From: Pseudomonadales bacterium
Lineage (GTDB): Bacteria; Pseudomonadota; Gammaproteobacteria; Pseudomonadales; Alcanivoracaceae
Length of the DNA stretch: 39,226 nucleotides
Assembly (NCBI GenBank): GCA_022360555.1
Contig: JAKSCQ010000102.1
Location: forward strand, 1-39,226
Direction: 5' to 3'
Shown here piece after piece: positions 25,435-35,467 of the stretch. A model generated the notes under the pieces. It saw only the letters and a list, made by a program, of their open reading frames with translations. It was not told where the DNA came from and did no database searches. Positions within the stretch are counted from its first letter, which is position 1; every line of letters begins with the position of its first letter. The position numbers and the translations under genes were made by a program.

Positions 25435-25924
25435 CGACTTCGCCTTCCGCTACAGCCATAAATTCATACCAGGCAAAGTTCACACTGGCTCCTCCTGTGG
25501 TACTCACGGTGCTCAGATAAGGAGCTGATGCCAGCCCTTTCATGACGGTTCTTGACCCTGCTTTCAAAAGATTCCGCGAGTCGGATCGATCCGCATCGTT
25601 ACAGGCACGCAAAAGCTGCACATCATTTTTCCCGACACACCGCTCAACAACGATACTGTTGCCAGTATCAATATTATATTTGGACACCAATGCCCCAATA
25701 AGAAAATTGGGATCAGATTGTGGCTTGTAAACCGCCTCGTCATAGACTGCCGCCAATGCACTTTCTGCTCCATCAAAAGCAATGGCAGAGACTTGAGCTG
25801 TTGTTGCAATCTTTGCATTAAACATGCTTGTCTTCATGGCAGTCACGCCCAGGATCGACACAACTGTAAGGATCATCAAGGCAACCAGAAGCGCTGCCCC
25901 ACCTTGCCTAGAGTATGAGGTCAT
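25373..25924 (-). CDS. pilX: PilX-like minor pilin
   Basis: A 183-residue protein with N-terminus MTSYSRQG|GAALLVALMILTVVSIL. The hydrophobic helix lacks Glu at mature position 5, as is usual for PilX/GspK-type pilins that sit at the very tip. Position in the operon (between pilW and pilY1) supports the name. It overlaps pilW by 17 bases. Two Cys occur around residues 96 and 108. Its stop codon lies 17 bases before the likely true pilY1 start. Confidence 0.85.
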   Translation of the reverse strand: MTSYSRQGGAALLVALMILTVVSILGVTAMKTSMFNAKIATTAQVSAIAFDGAESALAAVYDEAVYKPQSDPNFLIGALVSKYNIDTGNSIVVERCVGKNDVQLLRACNDADRSDSRNLLKAGSRTVMKGLASAPYLSTVSTTGGASVNFAWYEFMAVAEGEVDVFNMERINEQHFAKLGPAL

Positions 25925-26741
25925 CGGGAGTAACTCCTCGTTGAGACAAATTCCGCAATTTTATCGTTGAAACAAAAAGACGCCGCATTTTCACTTCCTC
26001 GAGAGGCCCTTCACCATTCACCAGCTCTTTATCCAGTACGATAAATTGCTGCCCCTCGTTAAAGTCAGGAAGGTTATCTACCTCCGCGCTAACGAGCAGA
26101 CCTACTCGAACACTGACAACAGTTTCACCTGCCACGTTGTCTGCATTCAGATAACGACCGGCAAAAGCAACACGGTCCAATCGACTCTCGCCAGCAACTC
26201 TGGGCCTGTCCACGCCATATAACACTTGAAAACTATCAATACCGGCGATCATAGCTGCTCCATTTGAACCTGCGTCCACATCTCCTTCACAGAAAAGCTC
26301 ATTAATCCCGGTTTCCGGATTGAGCCGAACATCGTAGACATTTGTGATCAATGCCGGGTTATCAACCGTAGCTCCTGGAACCCTATCTCCTTCACAGTCC
26401 CTGACCCCGTAAAACTGGAAGGCGAGAGCATCATTGGCATCCGCAGCATTCCCTCCTTCACGGCTGGAGTTGGCCCCAAAAAGAATCGGCTGGGTAATAT
26501 AACCAGCGCCCGGCGTTGCCAAGGAATGATCAGTCTGGGGAGTTCCGGCACGGCGAAGATCCGAAGCCAGCATTTGCAGGGCATAGCGACCCGATTCCTG
26601 AACCTCCGTCATTACCTTTTGTGTTTCCGAACTCCGCAGGTTCGCAGTGAATATTTGTGCTGCCGCAAGCGTGACGATCAACCCAAGGACCATGGCAACC
26701 ATCAATTCGAGAAGGCTAAATCCTGTCTGGATGACTTTCAT
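25908..26741 (-). CDS. pilW: PilW-like minor pilin
   Basis: A 277-residue prepilin with leader MKVIQTG|FSLLELMVAMVLGLIV and Glu5. It is the largest of the minor pilins, as expected for PilW/GspJ-type subunits that link the tip complex. The middle holds Cys residues in RDCEGDRV and ELFCEGDV. Its ATG overlaps the pilV stop (ATGA), and its end overlaps pilX by 17 bases, so the operon is tightly packed. Confidence 0.88.
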   Translation of the reverse strand: MKVIQTGFSLLELMVAMVLGLIVTLAAAQIFTANLRSSETQKVMTEVQESGRYALQMLASDLRRAGTPQTDHSLATPGAGYITQPILFGANSSREGGNAADANDALAFQFYGVRDCEGDRVPGATVDNPALITNVYDVRLNPETGINELFCEGDVDAGSNGAAMIAGIDSFQVLYGVDRPRVAGESRLDRVAFAGRYLNADNVAGETVVSVRVGLLVSAEVDNLPDFNEGQQFIVLDKELVNGEGPLEEVKMRRLFVSTIKLRNLSQRGVTPDDLIL

Positions 26742-27244
26742 GGCAATACCTCAAGCACAAAACAATCCACACCACTCACCACAGCGTTACCGTCTTCGCA
26801 TTCATCTGGCATAGTCTCGTTCCAGGAAACCCTTACGCACTGCAATTCACTGCCGACACACGCTGACACATCAATGCGGCCGGAAGGCAGCAGGTTCCAC
26901 GTAAGCCATCGCAATTGCTCTACGTCCCAGGCTGCGACTTGGTCCGGCGTACAATCCTGATTAGCACTACAAGTCTCATCAAAATTTGCACTCGGCTCAC
27001 TGGTTGGCCAGTTGCCAGTGTTCAGGTAATAGTCGGCGGAAAGCGGATTGGCCTTTATACGCTCCACTGCTGCCTGCGCGATGGAAGTCGCTTGGCTTCG
27101 CGTGTAAGCCATAGTTGTGGAGTCCAGAGCCCGAAGCTGTAACCCGGCATAGCCCAAAACACCAATGGCAACCACCAGCAAGGCGATCAAAACCTCAACC
27201 AGTCCGATCCCACGCTGACGAGAATTCAGTCTGACTCGCCCCAT
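26738..27244 (-). CDS. pilV: PilV-like minor pilin
   Basis: A 168-residue prepilin with a 12-residue basic leader (MGRVRLNSRQRG|IGLVEVLIALLVVAIG) and Glu5. The head domain has six Cys (in DETCSANQDC, VSACVGSELQC, PDECEDG and VDCF), so several disulfides are likely. The ATG at 27244 is used; a TTG three codons upstream lies across the fimU stop. It begins two bases after fimU ends. Confidence 0.87.
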   Translation of the reverse strand: MGRVRLNSRQRGIGLVEVLIALLVVAIGVLGYAGLQLRALDSTTMAYTRSQATSIAQAAVERIKANPLSADYYLNTGNWPTSEPSANFDETCSANQDCTPDQVAAWDVEQLRWLTWNLLPSGRIDVSACVGSELQCVRVSWNETMPDECEDGNAVVSGVDCFVLEVLP

Positions 27245-27246
27245 TA

Positions 27247-27768
27247 TCAGCAATCCTCCTTGTCGGTGTTCCGTATCCGGCCAAACTGATTTACTTCAAT
27301 GGTTCTACCCGCCACCCCAGAACTATCTCCTGGACACACATCAAACTGCATTCGGGCAATGGTGTTAGCCCCAGCAGCATCATAGATACGCCCATCCGGT
27401 CCCACGGAAAAAGCCGTAATGCCGTCTTCCGTTTCATCAATGGTTACATCTCCCTCCGCAGTAAAGCTCTGATCTCCATCTACACCGGCCGGGAGCCGCA
27501 GCACCCACCCCGGATTCCCCCATTCGTTAGCTGCATCACCACCGTCTGCCACCACCTGAATATTCTCTCTGCGGTTCACCGCATAGGCTCTGGCAGTATT
27601 CAGGGTTGTTACCAGATCTCTGGCACTCTTTTTGACCGCAGAACGACTTGTACTACGTTCGAATGAGGGAATGGCGATGGCAGTGATAATGGCCGCTACC
27701 GTCAACACCACAATCATTTCTACCAGCGTAAAACCCAACTCTTTTCTTCTTTGGAGATCCTGATCCAC
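27247..27768 (-). CDS. fimU: FimU/FimT-like GspH-family minor pilin, first gene of the operon
   Basis: A 173-residue prepilin with leader MDQDLQRRKELG|FTLVEMIVVLTVAAII and Glu5. A GTG start at 27768 is chosen because AGGGG precedes it by eight bases and because it gives a normal leader; the frame remains open for 48 more codons without prepilin-like sequence. C145 and C173 are the likely disulfide. A GRIR motif at 163-166 lies near the C-terminus, like the GRVR of the separate fimT. Both proteins end in EDC. The place at the head of the pilVWXY1E operon matches fimU of P. aeruginosa. Confidence 0.85.
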   Translation of the reverse strand: MDQDLQRRKELGFTLVEMIVVLTVAAIITAIAIPSFERSTSRSAVKKSARDLVTTLNTARAYAVNRRENIQVVADGGDAANEWGNPGWVLRLPAGVDGDQSFTAEGDVTIDETEDGITAFSVGPDGRIYDAAGANTIARMQFDVCPGDSSGVAGRTIEVNQFGRIRNTDKEDC

Positions 27769-27877
27769 AGCTCTGCCCCTTATCGGATGAATTAACTCTA
27801 GCAAGCCGTTTAATGGCAGCAACGAATGAGAGATGAACGGACAGAAGGTGCCTATAAACGGTATAAGCCGCTGAAAA

Positions 27878-27917
27878 ATAATAACTTTTGGTACTTTAGG
27901 GTGTGACAGCACTCACA
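27878..27917 (-). promoter_or_regulatory. CRP/Vfr-type site and promoter of the fimU-pilE operon
   Basis: 27902-27917 is a perfect TGTGA-N6-TCACA palindrome, the consensus for CRP and its Pseudomonas relative Vfr. On the minus strand a TATTAT hexamer (27883-27878) follows, and the site centre falls about 38-42 bases upstream of the expected start point, the class II activator position. The untranslated leader to the GTG at 27768 would be about 100 bases. Confidence 0.6.
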
Positions 27918-28004
27918 CTTTAATCGTAGACCAATGCCAAAATTGACCTACACAAAAGTATTAGTATCAGGGTGCCACGTATGAACGGCGGTAAAGCGGG
28001 GACA

Positions 28005-28024
28005 GGCGCTACGGGCGTAGCGCC
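28005..28024. terminator. stem-loop at the end of ispH
   Basis: GGCGCTAC-GGGC-GTAGCGCC is a perfect 8-bp hairpin that spans the ispH stop codon (28009-28011). No T-run follows, so it may be a mRNA-end stabiliser or a weak terminator. Confidence 0.35.
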
Positions 28025-28944
28025 TTGGGCATGGAAAAGCGGATGTTTTCTTCGCGGCCGGGGACCTCTTCGGCGTCGGTGCCGCCGTATTCCTTGAGGG
28101 TGGCGATGACCTGCTGGACCAGGTCCTCCGGAGCGCTGGCGCCGGCGGTGACACCCACGGAGCGCTTGCCGGCGAGCCAGTCCCTGTTGATCTGGGAGGG
28201 TTCATCCAGCAGGTAGGCTTCGGCGCCGCAGCGTTCAGCCAGTTCTCGCAGGCGGTTGGAGTTGGAGCTGTTCACCGAGCCCACTACCAGCACCAGGTCA
28301 CATTCCAAGGCCAGTTGACGCACCGCATCCTGGCGGTTGGTGGTGGCGTAGCAGATATCTTCCCGCTTGGGGCCGAGAATATTCGGGAAACGGGCACGCA
28401 GGGCATCGATGACTTTGGCTGTATCGTCCACGCTGAGCGTGGTCTGGGTGACAAAGGCCAGCCTGTCGGGGTCATGCACCTGCAGGTTGGCAACGTCATC
28501 CTCATCTTCCACCAGGTATATGTCGCCCCCCTTGGACTTGTCATACTGGCCCATGGTGCCTTCCACTTCCGGGTGGCCGGCATGGCCGATGAGGATGGAT
28601 TCGCGACCTTCACGGGCGTAGCGGATGACTTCCATGTGCACCTTGGTGACCAGCGGGCAGGTGGCATCGAAGACTTTCAGCTCCCGCCGCTCGGCTTCTT
28701 CCTGGACCGCCTTTGACACCCCGTGGGCACTGAAGATGACGATGGCATCGTCCGGCACTTCGTGAAGCTCCTCCACAAACACCGCTCCGCGCTGGCGCAG
28801 ATCATCGACCACATAGCGGTTGTGGACCACTTCGTGGCGCACGTAGATCGGCGGCCCGAACACTTCCAGTGCCCGGTTGACGATGTCGATGGCACGATCC
28901 ACCCCGGCACAGAAACCGCGGGGATTGGCGAGTCGGATTTGCAT
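28009..28944 (-). CDS. ispH: 4-hydroxy-3-methylbut-2-enyl diphosphate reductase
   Basis: IspH (LytB) performs the last step of the MEP pathway, reducing HMBPP to IPP and DMAPP with a [4Fe-4S] cluster. From [20 protein letters not shown] the product is 311 residues. The cluster ligands are C12, C96 (DATCPLV) and C198 (EDICYAT). Substrate-site residues H41, H74, H124 and E126 (GHPEVEGT) are present. A 16-codon upstream frame extension does not resemble the family. It is the last gene of the ribF-ileS-lspA-fkpB-ispH set, the same order as in pseudomonads and E. coli. Confidence 0.96.
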   Translation of the reverse strand: MQIRLANPRGFCAGVDRAIDIVNRALEVFGPPIYVRHEVVHNRYVVDDLRQRGAVFVEELHEVPDDAIVIFSAHGVSKAVQEEAERRELKVFDATCPLVTKVHMEVIRYAREGRESILIGHAGHPEVEGTMGQYDKSKGGDIYLVEDEDDVANLQVHDPDRLAFVTQTTLSVDDTAKVIDALRARFPNILGPKREDICYATTNRQDAVRQLALECDLVLVVGSVNSSNSNRLRELAERCGAEAYLLDEPSQINRDWLAGKRSVGVTAGASAPEDLVQQVIATLKEYGGTDAEEVPGREENIRFSMPKALRP

Positions 28945-29016
28945 AGGAGGTCCTGCTTGACTGGTGCCTCTATTGTAACCGGCTTGACCCAAGCTACGCG
29001 ACCATAACCAGTCCGG

Positions 29017-29487
29017 CTAGTTGAGGGTAACCGGCTGCTCCGGAGCGTGGCGCTCCACGGCGATGATTTCCACCTCGAAGGTCAGATCCCGCCCGGCCAG
29101 GGGGTGGTTGAAATCGACGTAGACCCAGTCGTCTTCCACCCGGCTAATCACCCCGGGCAGTTCGCCACCGGCGGCATCGGCAAAACTGAGCACCATGCCA
29201 GGCTCCAGAGTGTCGTACTGGGCAAAGGTTTCACGGGTAAAATGCTGGACATTTTCCTCGTTGTATTCACCGAAAGCCTTGTTCGCTTCCAGAAAGACAC
29301 TGCGACGATCACCCGCCTTGAGGCCGCGAAGGGCATTTTCAAAGCCTGGCAACAGGGATTCGTCCCCCCACACGAAACTGGCCGGCTCGCCAGCAAAGGT
29401 GGAATCCATCTCGGTGCCATCCATCAGGCGCACCGCAAAATGCAGGGTGACGCGGGTTTCCGGACCCGCGCGGAGAATCTCAGTCAT
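29017..29487 (-). CDS. fkpB: FKBP-type peptidyl-prolyl isomerase (SlpA/FkpB)
   Basis: A 156-residue FKBP isomerase of the SlyD/SlpA type that catalyses prolyl isomerisation in the cytoplasm. The FKBP core is seen in RVTLHFAVRLMDGTEMDSTF and GDESLLPGFENALRGLKAGD at about 12-60. The inserted flap contains AFGEYNEENVQHF, and the C-terminal strand is DLTFEVEIIAVE. It lacks the His-rich metal tail of SlyD. The first eight bases overlap the end of lspA. Confidence 0.92.
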   Translation of the reverse strand: MTEILRAGPETRVTLHFAVRLMDGTEMDSTFAGEPASFVWGDESLLPGFENALRGLKAGDRRSVFLEANKAFGEYNEENVQHFTRETFAQYDTLEPGMVLSFADAAGGELPGVISRVEDDWVYVDFNHPLAGRDLTFEVEIIAVERHAPEQPVTLN

Positions 29488-29983
29488 GGGGTTTGCGAGC
29501 TCCCAGGAGCATATCCAGCAAGATCAGACCAGCACCGATGGTAATGGCGGTATCGGCGATATTGAACGCCGGAAAGTGGTAGTCGCCCCAGTAGAAGTCC
29601 AGGAAATCCACCACATGCCCCAGCACCAACCGGTCGTAGAAGTTACCCAGGGCGCCACCCAGAATCAGGGCCAGGGCCGCACCCTGCATTTTTTCTGTGG
29701 CTTTCAGTCGCGTCAGCCACACCAGAATCATGATGGACGCGCCCACCGCGATGGCGGTGAAAAACCAACGCTGCCAGCCGCCAGCATCCGCCAGAAAACT
29801 GAAGGCCGCGCCGGTGTTGTAAGCCAGCGTCAGATTGAAGTGGGGGAACACCTCCAGCCGCTCGTACAGGGAGAAGCGCGCCACCACCATGTGCTTGGTG
29901 ATCTGATCGAGCACGATGACCACGGTCGTCAGCCACAGCCAGATCAACTGCCCCGGCAGCCCGCGATTGTTTACATCAGACAT
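29480..29983 (-). CDS. lspA: lipoprotein signal peptidase (signal peptidase II)
   Basis: LspA is the inner-membrane aspartyl protease that cleaves the signal from prolipoproteins such as BamD. The ATG at 29983 has GGAGG four to five bases upstream and gives 167 residues with four transmembrane helices. Family motifs NTGAAFSFLA (about 56-65), GNFYDR (113-118), VVDF with D126, and FNIAD with D144 are present; D126 and D144 are the likely catalytic pair. Earlier in-frame ATGs (30007, 30016) overlap the end of ileS and lack a good binding site. Confidence 0.94.
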   Translation of the reverse strand: MSDVNNRGLPGQLIWLWLTTVVIVLDQITKHMVVARFSLYERLEVFPHFNLTLAYNTGAAFSFLADAGGWQRWFFTAIAVGASIMILVWLTRLKATEKMQGAALALILGGALGNFYDRLVLGHVVDFLDFYWGDYHFPAFNIADTAITIGAGLILLDMLLGARKPHD

Positions 29984-30008
29984 CGGGCCTCCAGCCTCGG
30001 ACGACATA

Positions 30009-32816
30009 TCAGGCATAGCGACGAACCTCGCCGTCACCTTCCACATTGGTCACGCAGCGGCCACACAGCTCCGGATGCTCGGCATGGCTGCCCACATCCG
30101 GCTGGTGGTGCCAGCAGCGCACGCACTTGGTGTACTCGGATGCCACGACCTGCACCTTGAGCCCGGCCACGGTTTCTTCCAGTTCCGCCGGCGCCTCGGA
30201 CAGCGGCTTGAGGGTGGCGGCGGACGTGATGGTGACGAAACGCAGCTCATCGCCCAGTTTGTTCAGCAGTGCCTCACGATCAGCATCCACATAGAGCACC
30301 ACCTCGGCACTGAGCCCCCCCTTGATCAGCTTGTCGCGGCGGGCACCTTCGATGGCCTTGTTCACCGCCTGCTTCACTTCCTGCACCTGGGCCCAGAAGT
30401 CCCGGCCCATGTCGGCATCATCCAGGGCAAACAGGCCGGTATACCACTCGGCCAGGAACACGGAATCCAGACGCTCACCGGGCAGGTTTTCGTAGATTTC
30501 CTCGGCGGTAAAGCTGAGGATCGGCGCCATCCAGCGCACCAGCGCCTGGGCGATGTGATACAACGCCGTCTGGCAGGAACGGCGCGCCACAGAATCCGCC
30601 TGGGTGGTGTACTGGCGGTCCTTGATGATGTCCAGATAGAAGCCCCCCAGATCCAGGGCGCAGAAGTTGTGCAGCTTCTGGTAGACCTGATGGAAATGGT
30701 AGCCATCGTAAAGGGCCTGGATTTCATCCTGAAGTTGCAGGGTGCGATCAACAATGTAGCGGTCCAGCGCCAGCATCTGCTCCGGCTGCAGGGCATCGGC
30801 AGCCGGGTCGAACCCGCTCAGGTTGGAAAGCAGAAAACGGCTGGTGTTGCGGATACGGCGGTAGCTGTCACCCATCTGCTTGAGGATGTCCTTGGACACG
30901 GACATCTCCCCGCGATAATCGGTAGCCGCCACCCACAGACGCAGGATGTCGGCACCCAGCTCATTCCACACTTCCTGGGGCGCGATCACATTGCCGATGG
31001 ACTTGGACATCTTGCGGCCCTGCTCGTCCACGGTAAAACCATGGGTGAGCACGGTCTCGTAGGGCGCCGCATCGCGGATCGCCAGACTGGTCAGCAGCGA
31101 GGACTGGAACCAGCCCCGGTGCTGGTCGGAACCTTCCAGATACAGGTCCGCCGGTACCCGCAACTGCTCGCGCTGGTCCAGCACACAATAATGGGTCACG
31201 CCAGAATCGAACCATACGTCCAGGGTATCGGTGACCTTGCTGTACTGATCCGCCTCGTCACCCAGCAGTTCCGCCGGCTCCAGGTCGAACCAGGCATCAA
31301 TGCCTTCCTGCTCCACCCGCTGGGCCACCTTTTCGATCAGCGCCGGGGTGTCGGGGTGCAACTCTCCAGTCTCCCGATTCACGAACAGGGTGATCGGCAC
31401 GCCCCAGGTGCGCTGGCGGGAGATACACCAGTCCGGGCGGTCGGTGAGCATGCCCTCAATGCGGGCCTTGCCCCACTCCGGCAGCCACTGCACCTTGTCC
31501 ACTTCCTGACGGGCCCGGGGCAACAGCCCGGCCTTGTCCATGGACACGAACCACTGGGCGGTGGCACGGAAAATCAGCGGCGTCTTGTGGCGCCAGCAGT
31601 GCGGATAGCTGTGCTCGATCTTCGCCAGCTTGACCAGGGTCCCCTGCTCTTTTAACGCCTCGATCACCGGCTCGTTGGCCTTGGCCACATGCACGCCACC
31701 CACCACCGGCAGGTCGTCGCGGAACAGGCCGTTGTCCAGCACCGGGCTGACCGGGTCCAGGTCGTATTGCTGGCCCACCACGAAGTCATCGGCACCATGG
31801 CCCGGGGCAGTATGCACCAGGCCGGTACCGGCATCGGTGGTGACGTGTTCACCCAGAATCACCGGCACCTGGCTGTCCAGGAACGGATGCTGCAGGGACA
31901 GACTTTCCAGTTTCTCGCCTTTTACCGCCGTCGAACGGGAGACATTCTCCATGCCCCAGCGCTCCACCAGATCATCGGCCAGCGCCTCGGCCACCAACAA
32001 CTGCCGATGCTGACCATCCAGCTCACCAGACAGCAACACATAGTCCAGCTCGGCGTGCACGGCCACGGCCCGGTTGGCGGGCAGGGTCCAGGGGGTGGTG
32101 GTCCAGATCACCAGCGCCGGCGCTTCGGCCTCGATGCCCGAGCGGGCGGTAAAATCCGCCACGTCCACCACCGGGAAAGCCACATCAATGGCCGGCGAAG
32201 TCTTGTCATAGTACTCCACCTCGGCCTCGGCCAGGGCGGAAGCACAGTCCAGACACCAGTGCACCGGCTTGAAGCCCTGCTGCAGATGACCGTTGTCGAC
32301 GATCTTGCCCAGGGAACGGATGATGTTCGCCTCGAAGGCATAATCCATGGTCAGGTAGGGATTGTCCCAGTCACCGAACACCCCCAGCCGCATGAAGTCC
32401 GACTTCTGCCCGTTGACCTGCTTGCTCGCATACTCGCGGCACTTCTTGCGGAAGGTTCGGGCATCCACCTTGTGACCGGCCTTGCCCACCTTCTTTTCCA
32501 CCATCAGTTCGATAGGCAGACCATGGCAGTCCCAGCCCGGCACATAGGGGGCATCGAAGCCGGCCAGGGTACGGGACTTGATGATCATGTCCTTGAGGAT
32601 CTTGTTCACCGCATGGCCGATATGAATATCGCCGTTGGCGTACGGGGGGCCATCGTGAAGAATGAACTTGGGACGGCCAGCAAAGGCCTCACGGATTTTC
32701 TGGTAGAGCTGCTTCTGCTGCCACTCTTTCAGCCGCGCCGGCTCACGCTGGGACAGACCGGCCTTCATGGGAAAGCCGGTATGGGGAAGATTAAGTGTTG
32801 CCTTGTAGTCCGTCAT
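30009..32816 (-). CDS. ileS: isoleucyl-tRNA synthetase
   Basis: A class I synthetase that charges tRNA-Ile and edits misactivated valine. The product is 935 residues. HIGH is at 65-68 ([12 protein letters not shown]), the CP1 editing domain covers about 180-400 ([13 protein letters not shown]), and [10 protein letters not shown] is near residue 605. The C-terminal zinc site has C898, C901, C918 and C921 (CVRCWHH and CGRCVTNV), as in the mupirocin-sensitive bacterial type. Its ATG overlaps the ribF stop (ATGA), so the two are coupled. Confidence 0.97.
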   Translation of the reverse strand: MTDYKATLNLPHTGFPMKAGLSQREPARLKEWQQKQLYQKIREAFAGRPKFILHDGPPYANGDIHIGHAVNKILKDMIIKSRTLAGFDAPYVPGWDCHGLPIELMVEKKVGKAGHKVDARTFRKKCREYASKQVNGQKSDFMRLGVFGDWDNPYLTMDYAFEANIIRSLGKIVDNGHLQQGFKPVHWCLDCASALAEAEVEYYDKTSPAIDVAFPVVDVADFTARSGIEAEAPALVIWTTTPWTLPANRAVAVHAELDYVLLSGELDGQHRQLLVAEALADDLVERWGMENVSRSTAVKGEKLESLSLQHPFLDSQVPVILGEHVTTDAGTGLVHTAPGHGADDFVVGQQYDLDPVSPVLDNGLFRDDLPVVGGVHVAKANEPVIEALKEQGTLVKLAKIEHSYPHCWRHKTPLIFRATAQWFVSMDKAGLLPRARQEVDKVQWLPEWGKARIEGMLTDRPDWCISRQRTWGVPITLFVNRETGELHPDTPALIEKVAQRVEQEGIDAWFDLEPAELLGDEADQYSKVTDTLDVWFDSGVTHYCVLDQREQLRVPADLYLEGSDQHRGWFQSSLLTSLAIRDAAPYETVLTHGFTVDEQGRKMSKSIGNVIAPQEVWNELGADILRLWVAATDYRGEMSVSKDILKQMGDSYRRIRNTSRFLLSNLSGFDPAADALQPEQMLALDRYIVDRTLQLQDEIQALYDGYHFHQVYQKLHNFCALDLGGFYLDIIKDRQYTTQADSVARRSCQTALYHIAQALVRWMAPILSFTAEEIYENLPGERLDSVFLAEWYTGLFALDDADMGRDFWAQVQEVKQAVNKAIEGARRDKLIKGGLSAEVVLYVDADREALLNKLGDELRFVTITSAATLKPLSEAPAELEETVAGLKVQVVASEYTKCVRCWHHQPDVGSHAEHPELCGRCVTNVEGDGEVRRYA

Positions 32817-33793
32817 AATCCCGTCTTGGATAGCCCCGTCTTTTCAAAGTAAGCCCGGACCGCTTGCACATCCTGCTCAATGGCAGTCTTGAGCTGGTCC
32901 AGATCCGCGAATTTTTCTTCCGCCCGCACATAGTGGCGGAACGCAACCGTCAAATGCTTGCCGTACAGGCTGTCCTTGCCCAGCCCCACATCGCTGCTTT
33001 CTTCAACGTAGTCCAGCAGGTGGACTTCCAGTCGGTTCTCGGTGCCATTCACCGTGGGCCGGGTGCCCATATTGGCCGCGCCAGGCTGGTCCTCCAGGCC
33101 CGCGCCACTGACCGTCACCGCGAACACCCCACTGAGGGGCGACTGCAGGCGCTTGAGCGCCAGATTCACCGTGGGCAGCGCCAGGGTGCGGCCAATTTTG
33201 TCACCATGCCGGACCCGACCACTGATAGCGAAGGGCCGGCCCAGCAATCGCTCCGCCAGGGCAAAATCCCCCGCCGACAACGCCTCGCGCACCCGGGTGC
33301 TGGACACCCGCTTCCCGTCGATTTCACAGGTGGCGGTATCGGTAACCGCGAAGCCGAATTGCTCACCGGCCTGTTGCAGGTAGGCAAAGTCTCCGTCACG
33401 GCCACAGCCGAAACGGAAGTCATCGCCCACCACCAGGTACTCCACGCCCAGCCCTTCAACCAGCAGGGATTTGACGAAGGCTTCGGCACTCAGGGAGCGG
33501 AAACGTTCGTCAAAGTGGACGCACAATACCTGGTCCACCCCGGCCTCGCGCAGGGCGATCAGCTTGTCACGCAGGGACATAAGCCGCGCCGGCGCCCGCT
33601 CCGGGGCAAAGAACTCCTGGGGTTGCGGCTCGAACAGCATCACCGTGGCCTTGAGACCACGGCGGCGGGCTTCCGCGATCACCTGATCCAGAATCCGCTG
33701 ATGCCCCTGATGCACCCCATCGAAATTGCCGATGGTCGCCACACAGCCGCGATGCGCGTCGCGCAAATTGTGAATGCCGCGAATCAGTCGCAT
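32813..33793 (-). CDS. ribF: bifunctional riboflavin kinase / FAD synthetase
   Basis: RibF phosphorylates riboflavin to FMN and adenylates FMN to FAD. The 326-residue protein has an N-terminal FAD synthetase domain with [11 protein letters not shown] (about 22-32) and the SSTRVREAL segment (about 164-172). The C-terminal kinase domain is marked by [11 protein letters not shown] (about 203-213). It ends with a small in-frame duplication, KTGLSKTGL, just before the overlap with ileS. murJ lies 69 bases upstream on the same strand. Confidence 0.95.
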   Translation of the reverse strand: MRLIRGIHNLRDAHRGCVATIGNFDGVHQGHQRILDQVIAEARRRGLKATVMLFEPQPQEFFAPERAPARLMSLRDKLIALREAGVDQVLCVHFDERFRSLSAEAFVKSLLVEGLGVEYLVVGDDFRFGCGRDGDFAYLQQAGEQFGFAVTDTATCEIDGKRVSSTRVREALSAGDFALAERLLGRPFAISGRVRHGDKIGRTLALPTVNLALKRLQSPLSGVFAVTVSGAGLEDQPGAANMGTRPTVNGTENRLEVHLLDYVEESSDVGLGKDSLYGKHLTVAFRHYVRAEEKFADLDQLKTAIEQDVQAVRAYFEKTGLSKTGL

Positions 33794-33862
33794 CTCACCC
33801 TCGTCTCAAAAGACGCACGATTATACAGAGTTGGCGGGGCCGCTTGCACGCCCGCCTGCCCA

Positions 33863-35428
33863 CTACCGTCGCAGATGACGAAGGCGCAGACCAAGAACAA
33901 CCAGGCTGACACCATAAATGGCCAGCCCGCTGACCACGATCAGGGACAACCAGCCCGCCCGCTGCCACACGCCAGCCTCGGTCCATACCTGGGTCTGCAG
34001 GGACAGCCAGTAGGTGCCCGCCGCCATGGCGGCACCGGCCAGCCCCATCCGCAACCAGTGCATCGACCAGCCTTTCAGCGGCTGGTAGATCCCGCCGCGA
34101 CGCAGCCCCAGATAAAGCAGCCCGGCATTGAGCCAGGCAGACAGGGCCATGGCCGTGGCCAGCCCCACATGGCGCAGCTCCCACACCAGCAAGGCCCCGA
34201 AGGCCATATTGGCCAGCATGGCCACCACCCCGATCTTCACCGGCGTCCGGGTGTCCTGGCGGGCATAAAAGCCCGGGGCCAGCACCTTGATCAGCATGGC
34301 CGCCAGCAGGCCCGCACTATAGGCCCGCAACGACGCCGCCGTTTTGGCCACATCAAAGGCAGTAAATTCCCCGTACTGGAACAGGGTCGCCAGCACCGGC
34401 TCGGCCAGCACCGCCAGGGCCAGCGCCGCCGGCAGGCCGATCAGCAGGACCATACGCATGGCCCAGTCCAGGGTCCGGGAAAAAGCCTCGGCGGAGGCAT
34501 CCGCGTGTTTCGCCGACAGGCTGGGCAGAATCACGGTCCCGATGGCCACGGCGAAAATCCCCAGCGGCAGCTCGATCAGCCGGTCCGTGTAATACAGCCA
34601 GGTCACCGAGCCGGTCTCCAGCAGCGATGCCAGCACGGTATTGACCAGGGAGTTGAGCTGATAGATCGACGCCCCGAACAGGGCGGGCGCCATCAGCGTC
34701 ATGATCCGGCGCACCCCCGGGTCGCGCCAGCCCATGCGCGGCACCGGCATCAGGTTCAGCCGGGCCAGGAACGGCAACTGGAACAACATTTGGACCACCC
34801 CGGCGATCAGCACCCCCCAGGCCAACGCTACCGCCATGCGGTCTTCGGCGAAATACGGGGTCAGGTAGAGGGCGCTGCCGATCAGGCTCAGGTTGAGCAA
34901 TACCGGCGTGAACGCCGGCACCGCAAAGCGGTTCCAGGTGTTGAGAATGCCACCGGCAAAGGCCGTCAGGGCAATAAAGAACAGGTAGGGAAAGGTCAGC
35001 CGCAGCATTTCCACGGCCAGCGCCCGCTTGGCCGGATCATCACCGAACCCGGGAGCAAAAACCCAGATCACCACCGGCGCACCCACCACCCCGAGCAGGG
35101 TGACCAGCATCAGGGTGCCCCCCAGGGTGCCGGCCACCCGGTCCACCAAAAGCTTGGTGGCCGCCATGCTACCCTTGTTGCGGTATTCGCTGAGCACCGG
35201 CACAAAGGCCTGATTAAAGGCCCCTTCGGCAAACAAACGACGCAGAAAATTGGGAATCTTGAGGGCCACGAAGAAGGCATCGGCCCCGGCGGACGCCCCC
35301 AGCATGCGGGCGATCACCACATCCCGTACCAGCCCCAGCACCCGCGACAACATGGTCATGGTCGCCACAACAGCGGTGGACGCCAGTAAACCTGCGTTTT
35401 TCGGGGACTTTTCGGTGGTGTCGGTCAT
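33863..35428 (-). CDS. murJ: MurJ, lipid II flippase
   Basis: MurJ (MviN) moves the peptidoglycan precursor lipid II across the inner membrane and is essential. The 521-residue product has about 14 transmembrane segments and the MOP-superfamily arrangement. Recognisable segments include MTMLSRVLGLVRDVVIARML near the N-terminus (with the conserved Arg residues) and NFLRRLFAEGAFNQAFVPVL. It ends in a short basic tail. It is the first gene of the minus-strand run toward ispH, and divergent from rpsT. Confidence 0.95.
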   Translation of the reverse strand: MTDTTEKSPKNAGLLASTAVVATMTMLSRVLGLVRDVVIARMLGASAGADAFFVALKIPNFLRRLFAEGAFNQAFVPVLSEYRNKGSMAATKLLVDRVAGTLGGTLMLVTLLGVVGAPVVIWVFAPGFGDDPAKRALAVEMLRLTFPYLFFIALTAFAGGILNTWNRFAVPAFTPVLLNLSLIGSALYLTPYFAEDRMAVALAWGVLIAGVVQMLFQLPFLARLNLMPVPRMGWRDPGVRRIMTLMAPALFGASIYQLNSLVNTVLASLLETGSVTWLYYTDRLIELPLGIFAVAIGTVILPSLSAKHADASAEAFSRTLDWAMRMVLLIGLPAALALAVLAEPVLATLFQYGEFTAFDVAKTAASLRAYSAGLLAAMLIKVLAPGFYARQDTRTPVKIGVVAMLANMAFGALLVWELRHVGLATAMALSAWLNAGLLYLGLRRGGIYQPLKGWSMHWLRMGLAGAAMAAGTYWLSLQTQVWTEAGVWQRAGWLSLIVVSGLAIYGVSLVVLGLRLRHLRR

Positions 35429-35467
35429 GGTGGCTCCAGAAGACCGGGCAAGGGTAGCATAAAGGTT

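Noticed and set aside
29916..31655. 579-codon open frame opposite ileS
   Set aside because: Antisense shadow of ileS with no protein-like features.
32864..35389. 841-codon open frame on the plus strand opposite ribF and murJ
   Set aside because: Low-complexity Gln/His/Arg/Gly composition and complete overlap with two well-recognised genes on the minus strand.
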